Source: JAGNLM01 sp964439835
Lineage (GTDB): Bacteria > Pseudomonadota > Gammaproteobacteria > JAABTG01
Assembly (NCBI GenBank): GCA_964439835.1
Contig: CAYTPQ010000023.1
Coordinates: forward strand, 1 to 49,463
DNA length: 49,463 nt
Reading direction: 5' to 3'
Under the pieces are notes generated by a model. The model worked only from the letters and a program-made list of their open reading frames with translations, made no database searches and was not told where the DNA came from. This document shows, one piece after another, positions 7,951-16,102 of this stretch. Every line of letters starts with the position of its first letter. Positions within the stretch are counted from its first letter, which is position 1. A program made the translations under genes and the position numbers.

Positions 7951-8631
7951 CTACGCCGCCGTCTCCCCCTCCCGCTGTCCCACGGGGCAGCGCGCCCGCA
8001 GACAGCAGGCACCGCACAGAGGCCGGGGCCGACAGACGTCTTTGGCGTGACGGACGATCAGGGCGTGGTACTCGTTGTAGAGCGGCGGTCGGCGTCCGAG
8101 CGCCGCTTCGAAGGTGAGGCGCAACGCGTCGTACGGCAGGTCCGGGTCGAGCAGGCCCAGGCGCCCGAACAGCCGGCGGGTGTACGCGTCAATCACGAAC
8201 ACCGGCCGACCGAAGGCGTACAGCAGGATGTCGTCCGCAGTCTCCGGCCCGACCCCGGGGACAGCGAGCAGCGCCCGCCGCAGCCGCGCGGTCTGCAGTC
8301 GCCCCAACCGCTCCAACCCGCCCGCCTCCAGGTACCAGGCACAGAAGGCCCGCAGCCGCCTGGCCTTGACGTTGAAGTACCCCGAGGGGCGGAGCAGCTC
8401 CGCCAGCCGCGGCTCCGGCAGCCCGACGATCGCGGTGGCCGACAGGGCCCGCGCCCGCTTCAGGTTCTCGATGGCCCGCTCGACGTTGACCCAGGCCGTG
8501 TTCTGGGTCAGCACCGCGCCGACCATGACCTCGAACGGCCCGTCCGCCGGCCACCAGCCCTGCGGGCCGTGGGCCGTGAGCAACTCACGGTAAATGTCTC
8601 GGAACGTCCGGGCTCGGTGCTCGCGCCTCAC
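7951..8631 (-). CDS. endonuclease III-like HhH-GPD DNA glycosylase with a 4Fe-4S cluster
   Basis: A 226-residue HhH-GPD protein. F-E-V-M-V-G-A-V-L-T-Q-N-T-A-W occurs near residue 35. The helix-hairpin-helix is V-P-G-V-G-P-E-T-A-D, and the catalytic aspartate is in F-V-I-D-A-Y-T-R-R. The C-terminal cluster loop has four cysteines spaced C-x5-C-x2-C-x5-C. In true endonuclease III the residue two after V-G is the lyase lysine (G-V-G-R-K-T); here it is glutamate. The enzyme is therefore probably a monofunctional glycosylase of the archaeal/bacterial Nth-related group, substrate unknown. The GTG start overlaps the rluB stop as GTGA, so it is translationally coupled as the last gene of the rnm-rluB operon. 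Confidence 0.87.
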   Translation of the reverse strand: MRREHRARTFRDIYRELLTAHGPQGWWPADGPFEVMVGAVLTQNTAWVNVERAIENLKRARALSATAIVGLPEPRLAELLRPSGYFNVKARRLRAFCAWYLEAGGLERLGRLQTARLRRALLAVPGVGPETADDILLYAFGRPVFVIDAYTRRLFGRLGLLDPDLPYDALRLTFEAALGRRPPLYNEYHALIVRHAKDVCRPRPLCGACCLRARCPVGQREGETAA

Positions 8632-9626
8632 GCCGGCCTGCGCCGCCGCGGTCGCCGTGTGGGGGCGCGGCGGGACCGGGCGGGGGCGGCGGGCCGCAGG
8701 CCGGCAGCGGCGCGCAGGGCCTCGATCGCCTCGGGCTCGAGCTCCTGCCAACGGCCGGGGCGAAGCATCCGGGGCAGGGCAAAGGGTCCGTAGCGCACGC
8801 GGATCAGCCGGCTTACCCGCACGCCCTGGGACTCCCAGAGCCGGCGCACCTCGCGCTGGCGACCCTCGCGCAATACCACGCGGAACCAGTGATTGCTGCC
8901 CTCGCCGCCGGCGTCCGTCAACTGATCGAAGCGGGCTGGGCCGTCGTCCAGCTCCACGCCTTCCCGCAGGCGCTCCAGTGTCCCCTCGGGCACCTGGCCG
9001 AAGACCCGCACCGCGTACTCGCGCTCCACCTCGCTGCGCGGGTGCATCAGGGCCGCGGCCAGCGCGCCGTCGCTGGTGAAGAGCAGCAGGCCGGTGGTGT
9101 TGACGTCGAGCCGGCCGACCGCGATCCAACGCCCGCGCGGCAGCTGGTCGAAGACCGTCGGCCGGCCCTCCGGGTCGCGGCGCGTGCTCACCTCGCCCTC
9201 GGGCTTGTGGTAGGCCAGTACCCGCGCCGCCGGCGCCTCGCGGTGGCGGCGGCGCGTGACCGCACGGCCGTCGACGGTCACCGAGTCGGTCGGGCCGACC
9301 CGCACCCCCAGAACGGCCGGCTGACCGTTGACCTTGACCCGACCCTCGACGATCCAGCCTTCGATCTCCCGCCGGGAGCCGAGGCCCAGGTCGGCGAGGA
9401 CCTTCTGCAGGCGCTCGGGCCGCGGCGACTGGGCCCCGGCGCGGCCCTCGGGCGCTGCCCGGGCACGCGATGCGGCCCGCGCGCCCCGGCCTGCAGACCG
9501 GGGTTTGGAGGAGCCGCGGGACTTCCGGGAGGGCGACTCTGGAGAGCGAGGCGCGGAGGGCGGCCCTTCCGTGCCCCGCGCGGCGTCGGCAGCCCGCCGG
9601 GGCGCTCGGCGACCTGGGCCGGTCAC
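8628..9626 (-). CDS. rluB: 23S rRNA pseudouridine synthase RluB-like
   Basis: A 332-residue pseudouridine synthase of the RsuA family. A basic Arg/Ser/Pro-rich extension (1-68) precedes an S4 RNA-binding domain (about 69-120, R-L-Q-K-V-L-A-D-L-G-L-G-S-R-R-E-I). The catalytic domain follows with the G-R-L-D-V-N-T-T-G-L-L-L motif carrying the nucleophilic Asp, and a basic tail. Presence next to scpB, as in many gammaproteobacteria, supports RluB (pseudouridine at 23S position 2605 in E. coli) rather than RluE/RsuA. The GTG start overlaps the scpB stop as GTGA, and its own stop overlaps the next gene as GTGA. The long disordered N-terminal extension is also seen in some RluB proteins. Confidence 0.92.
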   Translation of the reverse strand: MTGPGRRAPRRAADAARGTEGPPSAPRSPESPSRKSRGSSKPRSAGRGARAASRARAAPEGRAGAQSPRPERLQKVLADLGLGSRREIEGWIVEGRVKVNGQPAVLGVRVGPTDSVTVDGRAVTRRRHREAPAARVLAYHKPEGEVSTRRDPEGRPTVFDQLPRGRWIAVGRLDVNTTGLLLFTSDGALAAALMHPRSEVEREYAVRVFGQVPEGTLERLREGVELDDGPARFDQLTDAGGEGSNHWFRVVLREGRQREVRRLWESQGVRVSRLIRVRYGPFALPRMLRPGRWQELEPEAIEALRAAAGLRPAAPARSRRAPTRRPRRRRPA

Positions 9627-10519
9627 GAGCCACCTCCCGGCTCGCTCGCCGCGCGGGTTTCCGCTCCGACCCCCGATTCGCTTGCCGATACGGCCCCCGT
9701 CTCCGACCCGGGGCCGCTGCCGGCCTCCGGGGCGGCCGCGGCGGGGGGCTCATCCGCGGCTCCCTCATTGCCGTCGGCGGGGGCGGCTGCCCCCGCGACC
9801 ATGACCTCGAACAGGTCGCCGGTCACCCGGTCCGGGTCCTGCAGCTCCGAGAGCGGCGGCAGGTCGGAGAGCTGCTTCAGGTTGAAGTCGTCCAGGAACT
9901 GGCGCGTGGTGCCGTAGAGGGCCGGCCGACCGGGCGTGTCCCGGTGGCCGACCACCCGGACCCACTCCCGATCCTGGAGGGTCTTGAAGATCGAGCTGCT
10001 GACGCTCACCCCGCGCACCTCCTCGATCTCGGCCCGGCTGATGGGTTGGCGGTAGGCAACCAGCGCGAGGGTCTCGAGCAGGGCGCGGGAATAGCGGGCC
10101 GGCCGCTCGGCCCACAGCCGGCCCAGCCGGCGCGCGTACTCCGGGCGCACCTGGATCCGGAAGCCGCTCGCGACCTCCCGCAGCTCGACGCCGCGCCCGG
10201 CGTATTCCTCGGCGAGCCGCCCGAGCGCCTCGCGGACCTGGTCACGGGTGGGCCGCGCCGTGGCGTCGCCGAGGTCGGGCACAGCCCCCGCCGCGGCCGG
10301 ATCGCCGTCCGCTCCCCCCGACGCCGAGGAAGATCCCGACAGGGCAGCGCCGGCTGCCGCCAACTCGCCAGGGCCACCCTCTACCAGGTCCGTCGTCGGG
10401 CCGCGGGCCCCGGCGGGCAACGGCGGCTCGAACAGCTCCAGCAGGGCCTCCAGCGCGAGCGGGCGGCCGGCTGCCAGGAGCGCCGCCTCCACGGTGTTGC
10501 GGATCCGGTCAGGGCTCAC
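9623..10519 (-). CDS. scpB: SMC-Scp complex subunit ScpB
   Basis: The kleisin-associated winged-helix subunit that works with ScpA and SMC in chromosome condensation and segregation. The 298 residues contain two winged-helix domains. The first is interrupted by a low-complexity Gly/Ala/Ser/Asp insert at about 40-88. The second carries the well-conserved A-L-V-A-Y-R-Q-P-I-S-R-A-E-I motif and the G-R-P-A-L-Y-G-T-T-R-Q-F-L-D-D-F signature. The C-terminal 55 residues are low-complexity. Its start is GTG. It lies 68 bases after scpA and overlaps rluB by four bases. The insert inside the first winged helix is unusual and may be disordered. Confidence 0.93.
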   Translation of the reverse strand: MSPDRIRNTVEAALLAAGRPLALEALLELFEPPLPAGARGPTTDLVEGGPGELAAAGAALSGSSSASGGADGDPAAAGAVPDLGDATARPTRDQVREALGRLAEEYAGRGVELREVASGFRIQVRPEYARRLGRLWAERPARYSRALLETLALVAYRQPISRAEIEEVRGVSVSSSIFKTLQDREWVRVVGHRDTPGRPALYGTTRQFLDDFNLKQLSDLPPLSELQDPDRVTGDLFEVMVAGAAAPADGNEGAADEPPAAAAPEAGSGPGSETGAVSASESGVGAETRAASEPGGGS

Positions 10520-10587
10520 GCGCGCTAGCCCCGCAGGCAGATCGGTCGGACACGCCCTGGGCTGTGGGGCGGGCTGGCATCGGCGGT

Positions 10588-11415
10588 CTAGGCGACCGCG
10601 CGCAGGTGGATCCGGCCGAAGGGCTCGGCCTGCACCAGCTCGATCAGGGCGTCCTTCAGCAGCTCCAGCAGGGCCAGCAGGGTTACCACCACCCCGGCGC
10701 GCCCCTCCCCCGGCTCCAGGCAGTCGGCCAGCTCCAGGAACCGCCCGCCCGAGAGGCGCTCCAGGACCCGGCTCATCCGCTCGCGCACGGAGAGCGGCTC
10801 GCGGCGCACGTGGTGGTGGGCGAAGAGGTCGGCGCGGGCCATCAGCTCGCGCAGCGCCTGCAGCAGCTCCGGCAGCCCCACCGCGGGCGGCGGCCGCAGG
10901 CCGACGGCACCGGGTGCCTCGACCACCGTCGCCAACAGGTCCCGCCCCATCCGCGGCAGGCCGTCCAGGTCCTCCGCCGCGCGCTTGATCCGCTCGTACT
11001 CCTGCAGGCGCCGGACCAGCTCGGCCCGCGGGTCCTCCTCCGGGTTGGCGGTGGCCGGACGGGGCAGGAGCATGCGGGACTTGATCTCGGCCAGGGTGGC
11101 AGCCATCACCAGGTACTCCGCGGCCAGCTCGAGCTTCAGCTCCTTCATCAGCTCGACGTACTCCATGTACTGGCGTGTGACCTCGGCAATGGGGATGTCG
11201 AGGACGTCGAGGCCCTGGCGCTTGATCAGGTACAGCAGCAGGTCGAGGGGGCCGGCGAAGGCCTCCAGCACGACCTCGAGGGCGTCGGGCGGGATGTAGA
11301 GGTCGCGCGGGACCTCCACTAGCGGGGCGCCGCGGACCAGGGCGAGAGGAGGCGGGGTCGCGAGCCCCCCTTGCTCTGCGGGGGGGGCCGGGATGGCTTC
11401 CAGGACCGCGACCAT
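10588..11415 (-). CDS. scpA: segregation and condensation protein ScpA
   Basis: Bacterial kleisin that bridges the SMC heads. The 275 residues begin with a variable 45-residue leader. The conserved N-terminal helical domain follows (F-A-G-P-L-D-L-L-L-Y-L-I, then Q-Y-M-E-Y and A-A-E-Y-L-V-M-A-A-T-L-A-E-I-K-S-R-M-L-L-P). A C-terminal winged-helix ends in F-G-R-I-H-L-R. The ATG is preceded by GGGGGCGG and lies seven bases after the trpS stop, so it is in the same transcript as trpS and scpB. Confidence 0.94.
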   Translation of the reverse strand: MVAVLEAIPAPPAEQGGLATPPPLALVRGAPLVEVPRDLYIPPDALEVVLEAFAGPLDLLLYLIKRQGLDVLDIPIAEVTRQYMEYVELMKELKLELAAEYLVMAATLAEIKSRMLLPRPATANPEEDPRAELVRRLQEYERIKRAAEDLDGLPRMGRDLLATVVEAPGAVGLRPPPAVGLPELLQALRELMARADLFAHHHVRREPLSVRERMSRVLERLSGGRFLELADCLEPGEGRAGVVVTLLALLELLKDALIELVQAEPFGRIHLRAVA

Positions 11416-11422
11416 CCGCCCC

Positions 11423-12640
11423 CTACCGGTACGCCAGCCCCATGGCGTGGCGTACCTCGTCGAGGGTCTCCCGGGCGACGGCCCGCGCCTCCTCGCAGCC
11501 CTCGGCGACGATGGAGCGCACGGTCTCCGGCCGCGCCCGGTACTCCTGGGCCCGTTCCTGGATTGGCGCCAGCTCCGCGAGCACCGCCTCGATCACCGGC
11601 TGCTTGCAGTCCAGGCAGCCGATGCCGGCGCTGCGGCAGCCCTGCTGGACCCAGGTCTTGACCTCCTCGCTGGAGTAGACCTCGTGGAACTGCCAGACCG
11701 GGCACTTCCCGGGGTCGCCGGGGTCAGTGCGGCGCACCCGCGCCGGGTCGGTCGGCATGGTCCGGAGCTTCTGGGTGACCGAGGCCGGGTCCTCCTGGAG
11801 CGAGATGGCGTTGCCGTAGGACTTGGACATCTTCTGCCCGTCCAGGCCCGGCATTTTGGCCGCCGGCGTGAGCAGCGCCTGGGGCTCAGGCAGGATCACC
11901 TTGCCGCCGCCCTCGACGTAGCCGTAGAGCCGCTCCCGATCGCCGAGCGAGAGGCTCTGCTGGGCCTCGAGCAGCGCCCGGGCCTTGTCGAGCGCCTCGG
12001 CGTCGCCCTGCTCCTGGTAACGCCGGCGCAGGTCCTGGTACAGCCGCCCGGCCTTCTTGCCCAGGTGCTTGACCGCGGCCTCGGCCTTTTCAGCGAAATC
12101 CGGCTCGCGGCCGTAGAGGTGGTTGAAGCGCCGGGCCACCTCGCGGGTCAGCTCCACGTGGGCGACCTGGTCCTCGCCGACCGGCACGAAGCCGGCCTTG
12201 TAGATCAATATGTCGGCGGCCTGCAGCAGCGGGTAGCCGAGGAAGCCGTAGGTCGCCAGGTCCCGATCCCGCAGCCGCTCCTGCTGGTCCTTGTAGGTGG
12301 GGACGCGCTCCAGCCAGCCGAGCGGCGTGAACATCGAGAGCAGCAGGTGCAGCTCGGCGTGCTCGGGCACCCGGGACTGCACGAACAGGCGGGCGAGGCT
12401 CGGGTTGATGCCGGCCGCGAGCCAGTCGACGACCATGTCCCAGACGTTCTCGGCGATGACGCCGGGCTCGTCGTAGTGGGTCGTGAGGGCGTGCCAGTCG
12501 GCGACGAAGAAGAAGCTCTCGTACTCCTGCTGCAGCCGCAGCCAGTTCTTCAGGACCCCGTGGTAGTGGCCCAGGTGCAGCGCCCCGGTCGGGCGCATAC
12601 CCGAGAGCACGCGCTGGTGCTGGGGTGCGACGGTCGCCAC
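11423..12640 (-). CDS. trpS: tryptophanyl-tRNA synthetase
   Basis: Class I synthetase that charges tRNA-Trp. The 405 residues include the HIGH-type motif G-A-L-H-L-G-H-Y near residue 20 and the KMSKS loop K-M-S-K-S-Y-G-N near 255. A-A-D-I-L-I-Y-K-A and V-P-V-G-E-D-Q-V-A-H-V-E-L bind Trp and tRNA. It is longer than the 330-residue E. coli type because of a helical insert between the two motifs (about 180-245) and belongs to the long proteobacterial form. GTG 12640 was chosen because GGAG lies six bases upstream and the protein begins close to the HIGH motif. The open frame upstream is not coding. It sits between the site-2 protease and scpA genes in the operon. Confidence 0.95.
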   Translation of the reverse strand: MATVAPQHQRVLSGMRPTGALHLGHYHGVLKNWLRLQQEYESFFFVADWHALTTHYDEPGVIAENVWDMVVDWLAAGINPSLARLFVQSRVPEHAELHLLLSMFTPLGWLERVPTYKDQQERLRDRDLATYGFLGYPLLQAADILIYKAGFVPVGEDQVAHVELTREVARRFNHLYGREPDFAEKAEAAVKHLGKKAGRLYQDLRRRYQEQGDAEALDKARALLEAQQSLSLGDRERLYGYVEGGGKVILPEPQALLTPAAKMPGLDGQKMSKSYGNAISLQEDPASVTQKLRTMPTDPARVRRTDPGDPGKCPVWQFHEVYSSEEVKTWVQQGCRSAGIGCLDCKQPVIEAVLAELAPIQERAQEYRARPETVRSIVAEGCEEARAVARETLDEVRHAMGLAYR

Positions 12641-12731
12641 GGCTAGCTCCTTGTCCGGCGCGACCGCCACGGGTCGGGCCGGTGCAGTCCGGCGGGGCCA
12701 CCAGGCCTCGCGCCGCTGGTACGCCCCGGGC

Positions 12732-13430
12732 TCACAGGGCCCCCAGGGAGTCCAGGATCTGTACGGTCGTCCCGCCCGGCAGGCCTCCCAGCCTTCCCAG
12801 GGCAGTGGCGCCGAAGAATAGTACGGGGGACAGGACCTGTCCAAGGACGCCGAGGACCAGCAGCGCCAGCAGGATGACCAGCCCGTAGGGCTCCAGGCGC
12901 AGGAAGCGCGCGGCGACGCGCCCGGGCAGCAGCGAGGTCAGGACCCGTCCGCCGTCCAGGGGCAGGATCGGGAGCAGGTTGAGCAGGAGCAGGATCAGGT
13001 TGATGAAGATACCCGCCACGCCCATATAGATGAGCGGCACCCCAAGCCACGGCAGATCACCGTAGGTCAGGGTGCCGATCCGGATGGCGAGGGCCCAGAC
13101 CAGGGCCATCAGCAGGTTCGCGCCAGGCCCTGCGGCGGCCACCAGCGCCACGTCCCGGCGCGGCTGGCGCAGGTTCTCCCAGGTCACGGGCACCGGCCGG
13201 GCCCAGCCGAAGACGAAGCCGCCGACGTACAGCAGCAGGCCCGGCAGGAGGACCGTGCCGATGGGATCGATGTGCTTCAAGGGGTTCAGGCTAAGCCGGC
13301 CGAGCATCATCGCGGTCGGGTCGCCGAGCACGCGTGCGGCCCAGCCGTGGGCCACCTCGTGGACCGTGATGGCGAAGAGCACCGGCAGGACCCAGACGGC
13401 GATCCGCTGCGCCAGGTTGATCTCTTCCAT
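12732..13430 (-). CDS. site-2 protease family (M50) membrane metalloprotease
   Basis: A 232-residue membrane protein with about five to six helices. The zinc-binding H-E-V-A-H is at residues 24-28 in the first helix. The second zinc motif is L-P-L-D-G-G-R-V, with Asp159 near the end of the fourth. G-R-L-S-L-N-P-L-K-H-I-D-P-I-G-T is the usual cytosolic loop of this small group. It is the compact rhomboid-unrelated S2P without PDZ or CBS domains that is regularly found beside trpS and yciO in gammaproteobacteria. The substrate is unknown. The start ATG has GGGAG upstream and is 13 bases from the yciO stop. Confidence 0.92.
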   Translation of the reverse strand: MEEINLAQRIAVWVLPVLFAITVHEVAHGWAARVLGDPTAMMLGRLSLNPLKHIDPIGTVLLPGLLLYVGGFVFGWARPVPVTWENLRQPRRDVALVAAAGPGANLLMALVWALAIRIGTLTYGDLPWLGVPLIYMGVAGIFINLILLLLNLLPILPLDGGRVLTSLLPGRVAARFLRLEPYGLVILLALLVLGVLGQVLSPVLFFGATALGRLGGLPGGTTVQILDSLGAL

Positions 13431-13443
13431 CGCCGCCCGCTCC

Positions 13444-14070
13444 CTACTCCGCCTCGAAGGGGGTGGGGTCGCCCTTGCCGCGGCGGACCACCTGGGGGAC
13501 GTCGCCCTGGAGGTCGACGACCGTGGTCGGCTCGTAGCCGCAGAAGCCGCCGTCAACGATCAGATCCACCTGCTTGCCGACCCGATCCCGGATCTCCTCC
13601 GGGTCGGTGAGCGGCATCTCGTCGCCCGGCAGGACCAGGGACGAGCTCATCAGCGGCTCCCCGAGGGCGTCCAGGATGGCGCGGGCGATCCGGTTGTCGG
13701 GCACCCGGATACCGATGGTCCTGCGCTTCGGGTCCTGCAAGCGCCGGGGCACCTCGTGGGTCGCCTTCAGGATGAAGGTGTAGGGCCCCGGCGTCGAGCC
13801 GCGCATCAGCCGGTAGGCGGTGTTCTCAACCTTCGCGTAGGTAGCGATCTCGGACAGATCCCGGCAGACGAGCGTGAAGTCGTGGCTGTCCGCAAGACGG
13901 CGGACCATCCGGATCCGGTCCTGCGCCGCCTTATCGCCGATGGCCCAGCCGAAGGCGTAGCCGGAATCGGTCGGGTACACAACCACCCCGCCGCCCCGCA
14001 CCACCGCCGCGACCTGGCTCACCAGGCGCGACTGCGGGTTCTCTGGGTGGATCTCGAAGTACTGGGCCAC
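13444..14070 (-). CDS. yciO: Sua5/YciO family protein (threonylcarbamoyl-AMP synthase-like)
   Basis: A 208-residue YrdC/Sua5-domain protein that matches E. coli YciO closely along its length: it begins M-A-Q-Y-F-E-I-H-P-E-N-P-Q and has G-G-V-V-V-Y-P-T-D-S-G-Y-A, F-T-L-V-C-R-D-L-S, and the P-T-T-V-V-D-L segment. Sua5/YrdC enzymes make the threonylcarbamoyl-adenylate used for t6A37 in tRNA. YciO has the fold and basic cleft, but its in vivo role in t6A is less certain. It lies 16 bases from rnm, in the same operon. Confidence 0.92.
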   Translation of the reverse strand: MAQYFEIHPENPQSRLVSQVAAVVRGGGVVVYPTDSGYAFGWAIGDKAAQDRIRMVRRLADSHDFTLVCRDLSEIATYAKVENTAYRLMRGSTPGPYTFILKATHEVPRRLQDPKRRTIGIRVPDNRIARAILDALGEPLMSSSLVLPGDEMPLTDPEEIRDRVGKQVDLIVDGGFCGYEPTTVVDLQGDVPQVVRRGKGDPTPFEAE

Positions 14071-14086
14071 GGCCGCCGCACCCCAG

Positions 14087-14926
14087 TCAGTGGGGCCAGG
14101 ATTCCCAGATGGCCGAGCAGCCCGGCGGCAGCTCCGGCAGCCGGCCGAGCTCGAGCCACGGACTCTCGGGGCCGTGGTAGTCGCTACCCGAAGAGGCCAG
14201 AAGGCCGGCCGAACGGGTCTCCGCCGCCATCATCAGGCAGTCGTCCCGGCTATGGCTCCCGGAGACCACCTCCACCGCCACCCCGCCGACCTCCCGGAAC
14301 TCGCCCAGCAGGCCGCGCAGGCGCTTGCCGGTGAGCTTGTAGCGGGCCGGATGGGCCAGGACGGCCTGCCCGCCGGCGGCGCAGATCCAGCCGACCGCCT
14401 CCTCCAGGCCGGCCCACTGCCCCGGGACGTGGCCGGGCTTGCCGCTCACGAGAAAGTGGCGGAAGACCTCGTGCAGGTCGCGCGCGGCACCCCGCTCCAC
14501 CAGATGGCGAGCGAAGTGGGTGCGGCTAACGATGGTGCCGCGGGTGAGACGCTGCGCCCCCTCCAGCGTCCCCGGGATGCCGTGCCGGTCCAGGCGACGG
14601 CCGATCTCCTCGGCCCGCCAGTCGCGGAATGCGCGCAGGCGGGCGAGCCCATCCTCCAGCACCGGGTGCCCGGGCTCGACGTGCAGTCCGACGACGTGCA
14701 CGGTGCGACCGTCCCAGGTCACCGACACCTCGACGCCGGCCACAAGCTCGACGCCCAGCCGGTCGGCCTCGGCCTTGGCTGCCGTCACGCCGGCCGTCGT
14801 ATCATGGTCCGTGAGCGCGAGCGCGGAGACACCAGCGGCGTGCGCGCGGGCCACCAGACCCGCCGGGTCCAGCGTCCCGTCCGACGCCGTGGAGTGGGAG
14901 TGCAGATCGTAGGCACTAAACGACAT
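14087..14926 (-). CDS. rnm: PHP-domain RNase AM (YciV-like)
   Basis: A 279-residue PHP-family phosphoesterase. The metal-binding H-S-H at D-L-H-S-H-S-T-A-S-D-G-T (residues 9-11) and L-T-D-H-D-T-T near residue 40 are seen. Histidines continue near V-L-A-H-P-A-R, and S-G-S-D-Y-H-G-P is near the C-terminus. E. coli RNase AM (YciV) is a 5'-to-3' exonuclease that trims rRNA precursors and degrades oligonucleotides. The length and order next to yciO match. The ATG at 14926 starts right before the PHP motif, but I see no ribosome site. It is the first gene of the minus-strand operon. Its ATG overlaps the start of the divergent gene at 14925 (CATG). Confidence 0.9.
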   Translation of the reverse strand: MSFSAYDLHSHSTASDGTLDPAGLVARAHAAGVSALALTDHDTTAGVTAAKAEADRLGVELVAGVEVSVTWDGRTVHVVGLHVEPGHPVLEDGLARLRAFRDWRAEEIGRRLDRHGIPGTLEGAQRLTRGTIVSRTHFARHLVERGAARDLHEVFRHFLVSGKPGHVPGQWAGLEEAVGWICAAGGQAVLAHPARYKLTGKRLRGLLGEFREVGGVAVEVVSGSHSRDDCLMMAAETRSAGLLASSGSDYHGPESPWLELGRLPELPPGCSAIWESWPH

Positions 14927-15980
14927 GGGGGCCGTACTGTACCGGATTTGCCCGCAGCTGTCCGCCGCGCAGCGGCCCGACGGCGAGGGCCCGCCGCGCG
15001 CCGTTGAAGGCGGAGCGGGCGCCGTTCGCGGGGCCCGTGCGGGATCGTGCGCCCGGGTCGCGCCGGCCCGCCGCGGTCTCCCCAGGCGGGGGCTGGGCGC
15101 GCTCGCCCTCCTGGGCAGCCTGGCGCTGCCCGCCCTCGCACCCGCACTCCCCATCGAGCCGTCGGGGGCTCCGGGCGGTACCTCCTCGCCCCGCCCGTCC
15201 GGCCTGACGCCAAGCCTGGTCCCCACGCTGCCCGGGGGCCTCGACCCGGCACCGTGGGCGTCGTCCCTCACGGCCCCGGGGGCGAACCCCGCCGCCGCGC
15301 GGGCCCGCCCCTTCGCCGCCGCAGCGGGCGCCGACCGGCTCCCCTACCTCGGCGACGGGTCGCTCGGCGAGACCCTCGGTCCGCTGCTCCCGGGCGGCAT
15401 CGATCTGTCCGAGCTCGGCAGTGCACCGGCGACTCGCGCGCGGCCGGGGCCGGGGCTGCGCGAGACCCTGCTGGCGACGCCGCTGGGGGAGGAGATCTTG
15501 CGGCTGGCGGTAGAGGTATTCAGTCCGGCGGTCGACCCGAGCGGCCGGCTCCACGTCTCGTTCCTTGGCCACGGCGACTTCACACTGCCCCGCCGCGAGC
15601 CGGAGCCCCCGATGCAGAGCCTCGGGGCCGCGGGAGGCGACCTGGCGGCCTTCTCCACGAACGAGCGCTGGGGGCCGGTGGGGGGTCCGATACCCCTGGC
15701 GCCCGCCCGCTTCGGTGCCGGCGAGGCGCCGCTCACCGTCGGTGAGTTCCTCGCGCTTCTTGCCCGCGAGCTGGTCGCCTTCGCCACCCATCCCCTGACG
15801 CTCCTGGCGGTGACGCTCGGGGCCGCCGGCTACGTCGCGTTCCGTCTTGCCCTGGAGCGGGCCCGCCGCCAGGCGCACCGGGCCGAACATCACCACGGCC
15901 ACCACCGCCGCCCGCACCACCACCGGTCCCGGGCCACGCGCCCGCCCAGCCGACGACGACACCTGCCCCGGACGCCGTGA
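14925..15980 (+). CDS. uncharacterised membrane-anchored protein with His-rich tail
   Basis: A 351-residue protein that I do not recognise. A 56-residue basic leader precedes a hydrophobic segment (57-76, signal-peptide or anchor-like). A long Pro/Gly/Ala-rich extracytoplasmic part follows (77-260). A second helix is at about 285-305 (F-A-T-H-P-L-T-L-L-A-V-T-L-G). The last 45 residues are a His- and Arg-rich cytoplasmic tail with HHHGHH and HHH runs. The first ATG (14925) is the only plausible start in frame before the hydrophobic stretch. It overlaps the ATG of the divergent rnm gene. The next gene's open frame begins at the last bases, as GTGA. The codon use fits a real gene, but there is no domain. 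Confidence 0.55.
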   Translation: MGAVLYRICPQLSAAQRPDGEGPPRAVEGGAGAVRGARAGSCARVAPARRGLPRRGLGALALLGSLALPALAPALPIEPSGAPGGTSSPRPSGLTPSLVPTLPGGLDPAPWASSLTAPGANPAAARARPFAAAAGADRLPYLGDGSLGETLGPLLPGGIDLSELGSAPATRARPGPGLRETLLATPLGEEILRLAVEVFSPAVDPSGRLHVSFLGHGDFTLPRREPEPPMQSLGAAGGDLAAFSTNERWGPVGGPIPLAPARFGAGEAPLTVGEFLALLARELVAFATHPLTLLAVTLGAAGYVAFRLALERARRQAHRAEHHHGHHRRPHHHRSRATRPPSRRRHLPRTP

Positions 15981-16102
15981 GCACCATTCCCACGAACGAG
16001 GAGCAGATGGAGGCCCTGACCTACCCGCCGCACCTGCGGGCGGTGTGGAGCGGTACTTCCGGGCGTGGTCGAACCGGACGATCCATTGAGGAGGCCAAGC
16101 AC

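Noticed and set aside
5051..8017. Long frames antisense to cyaA
   Set aside because: High G+C third positions keep antisense frames open; there is no domain, and cyaA is clear on the plus strand.
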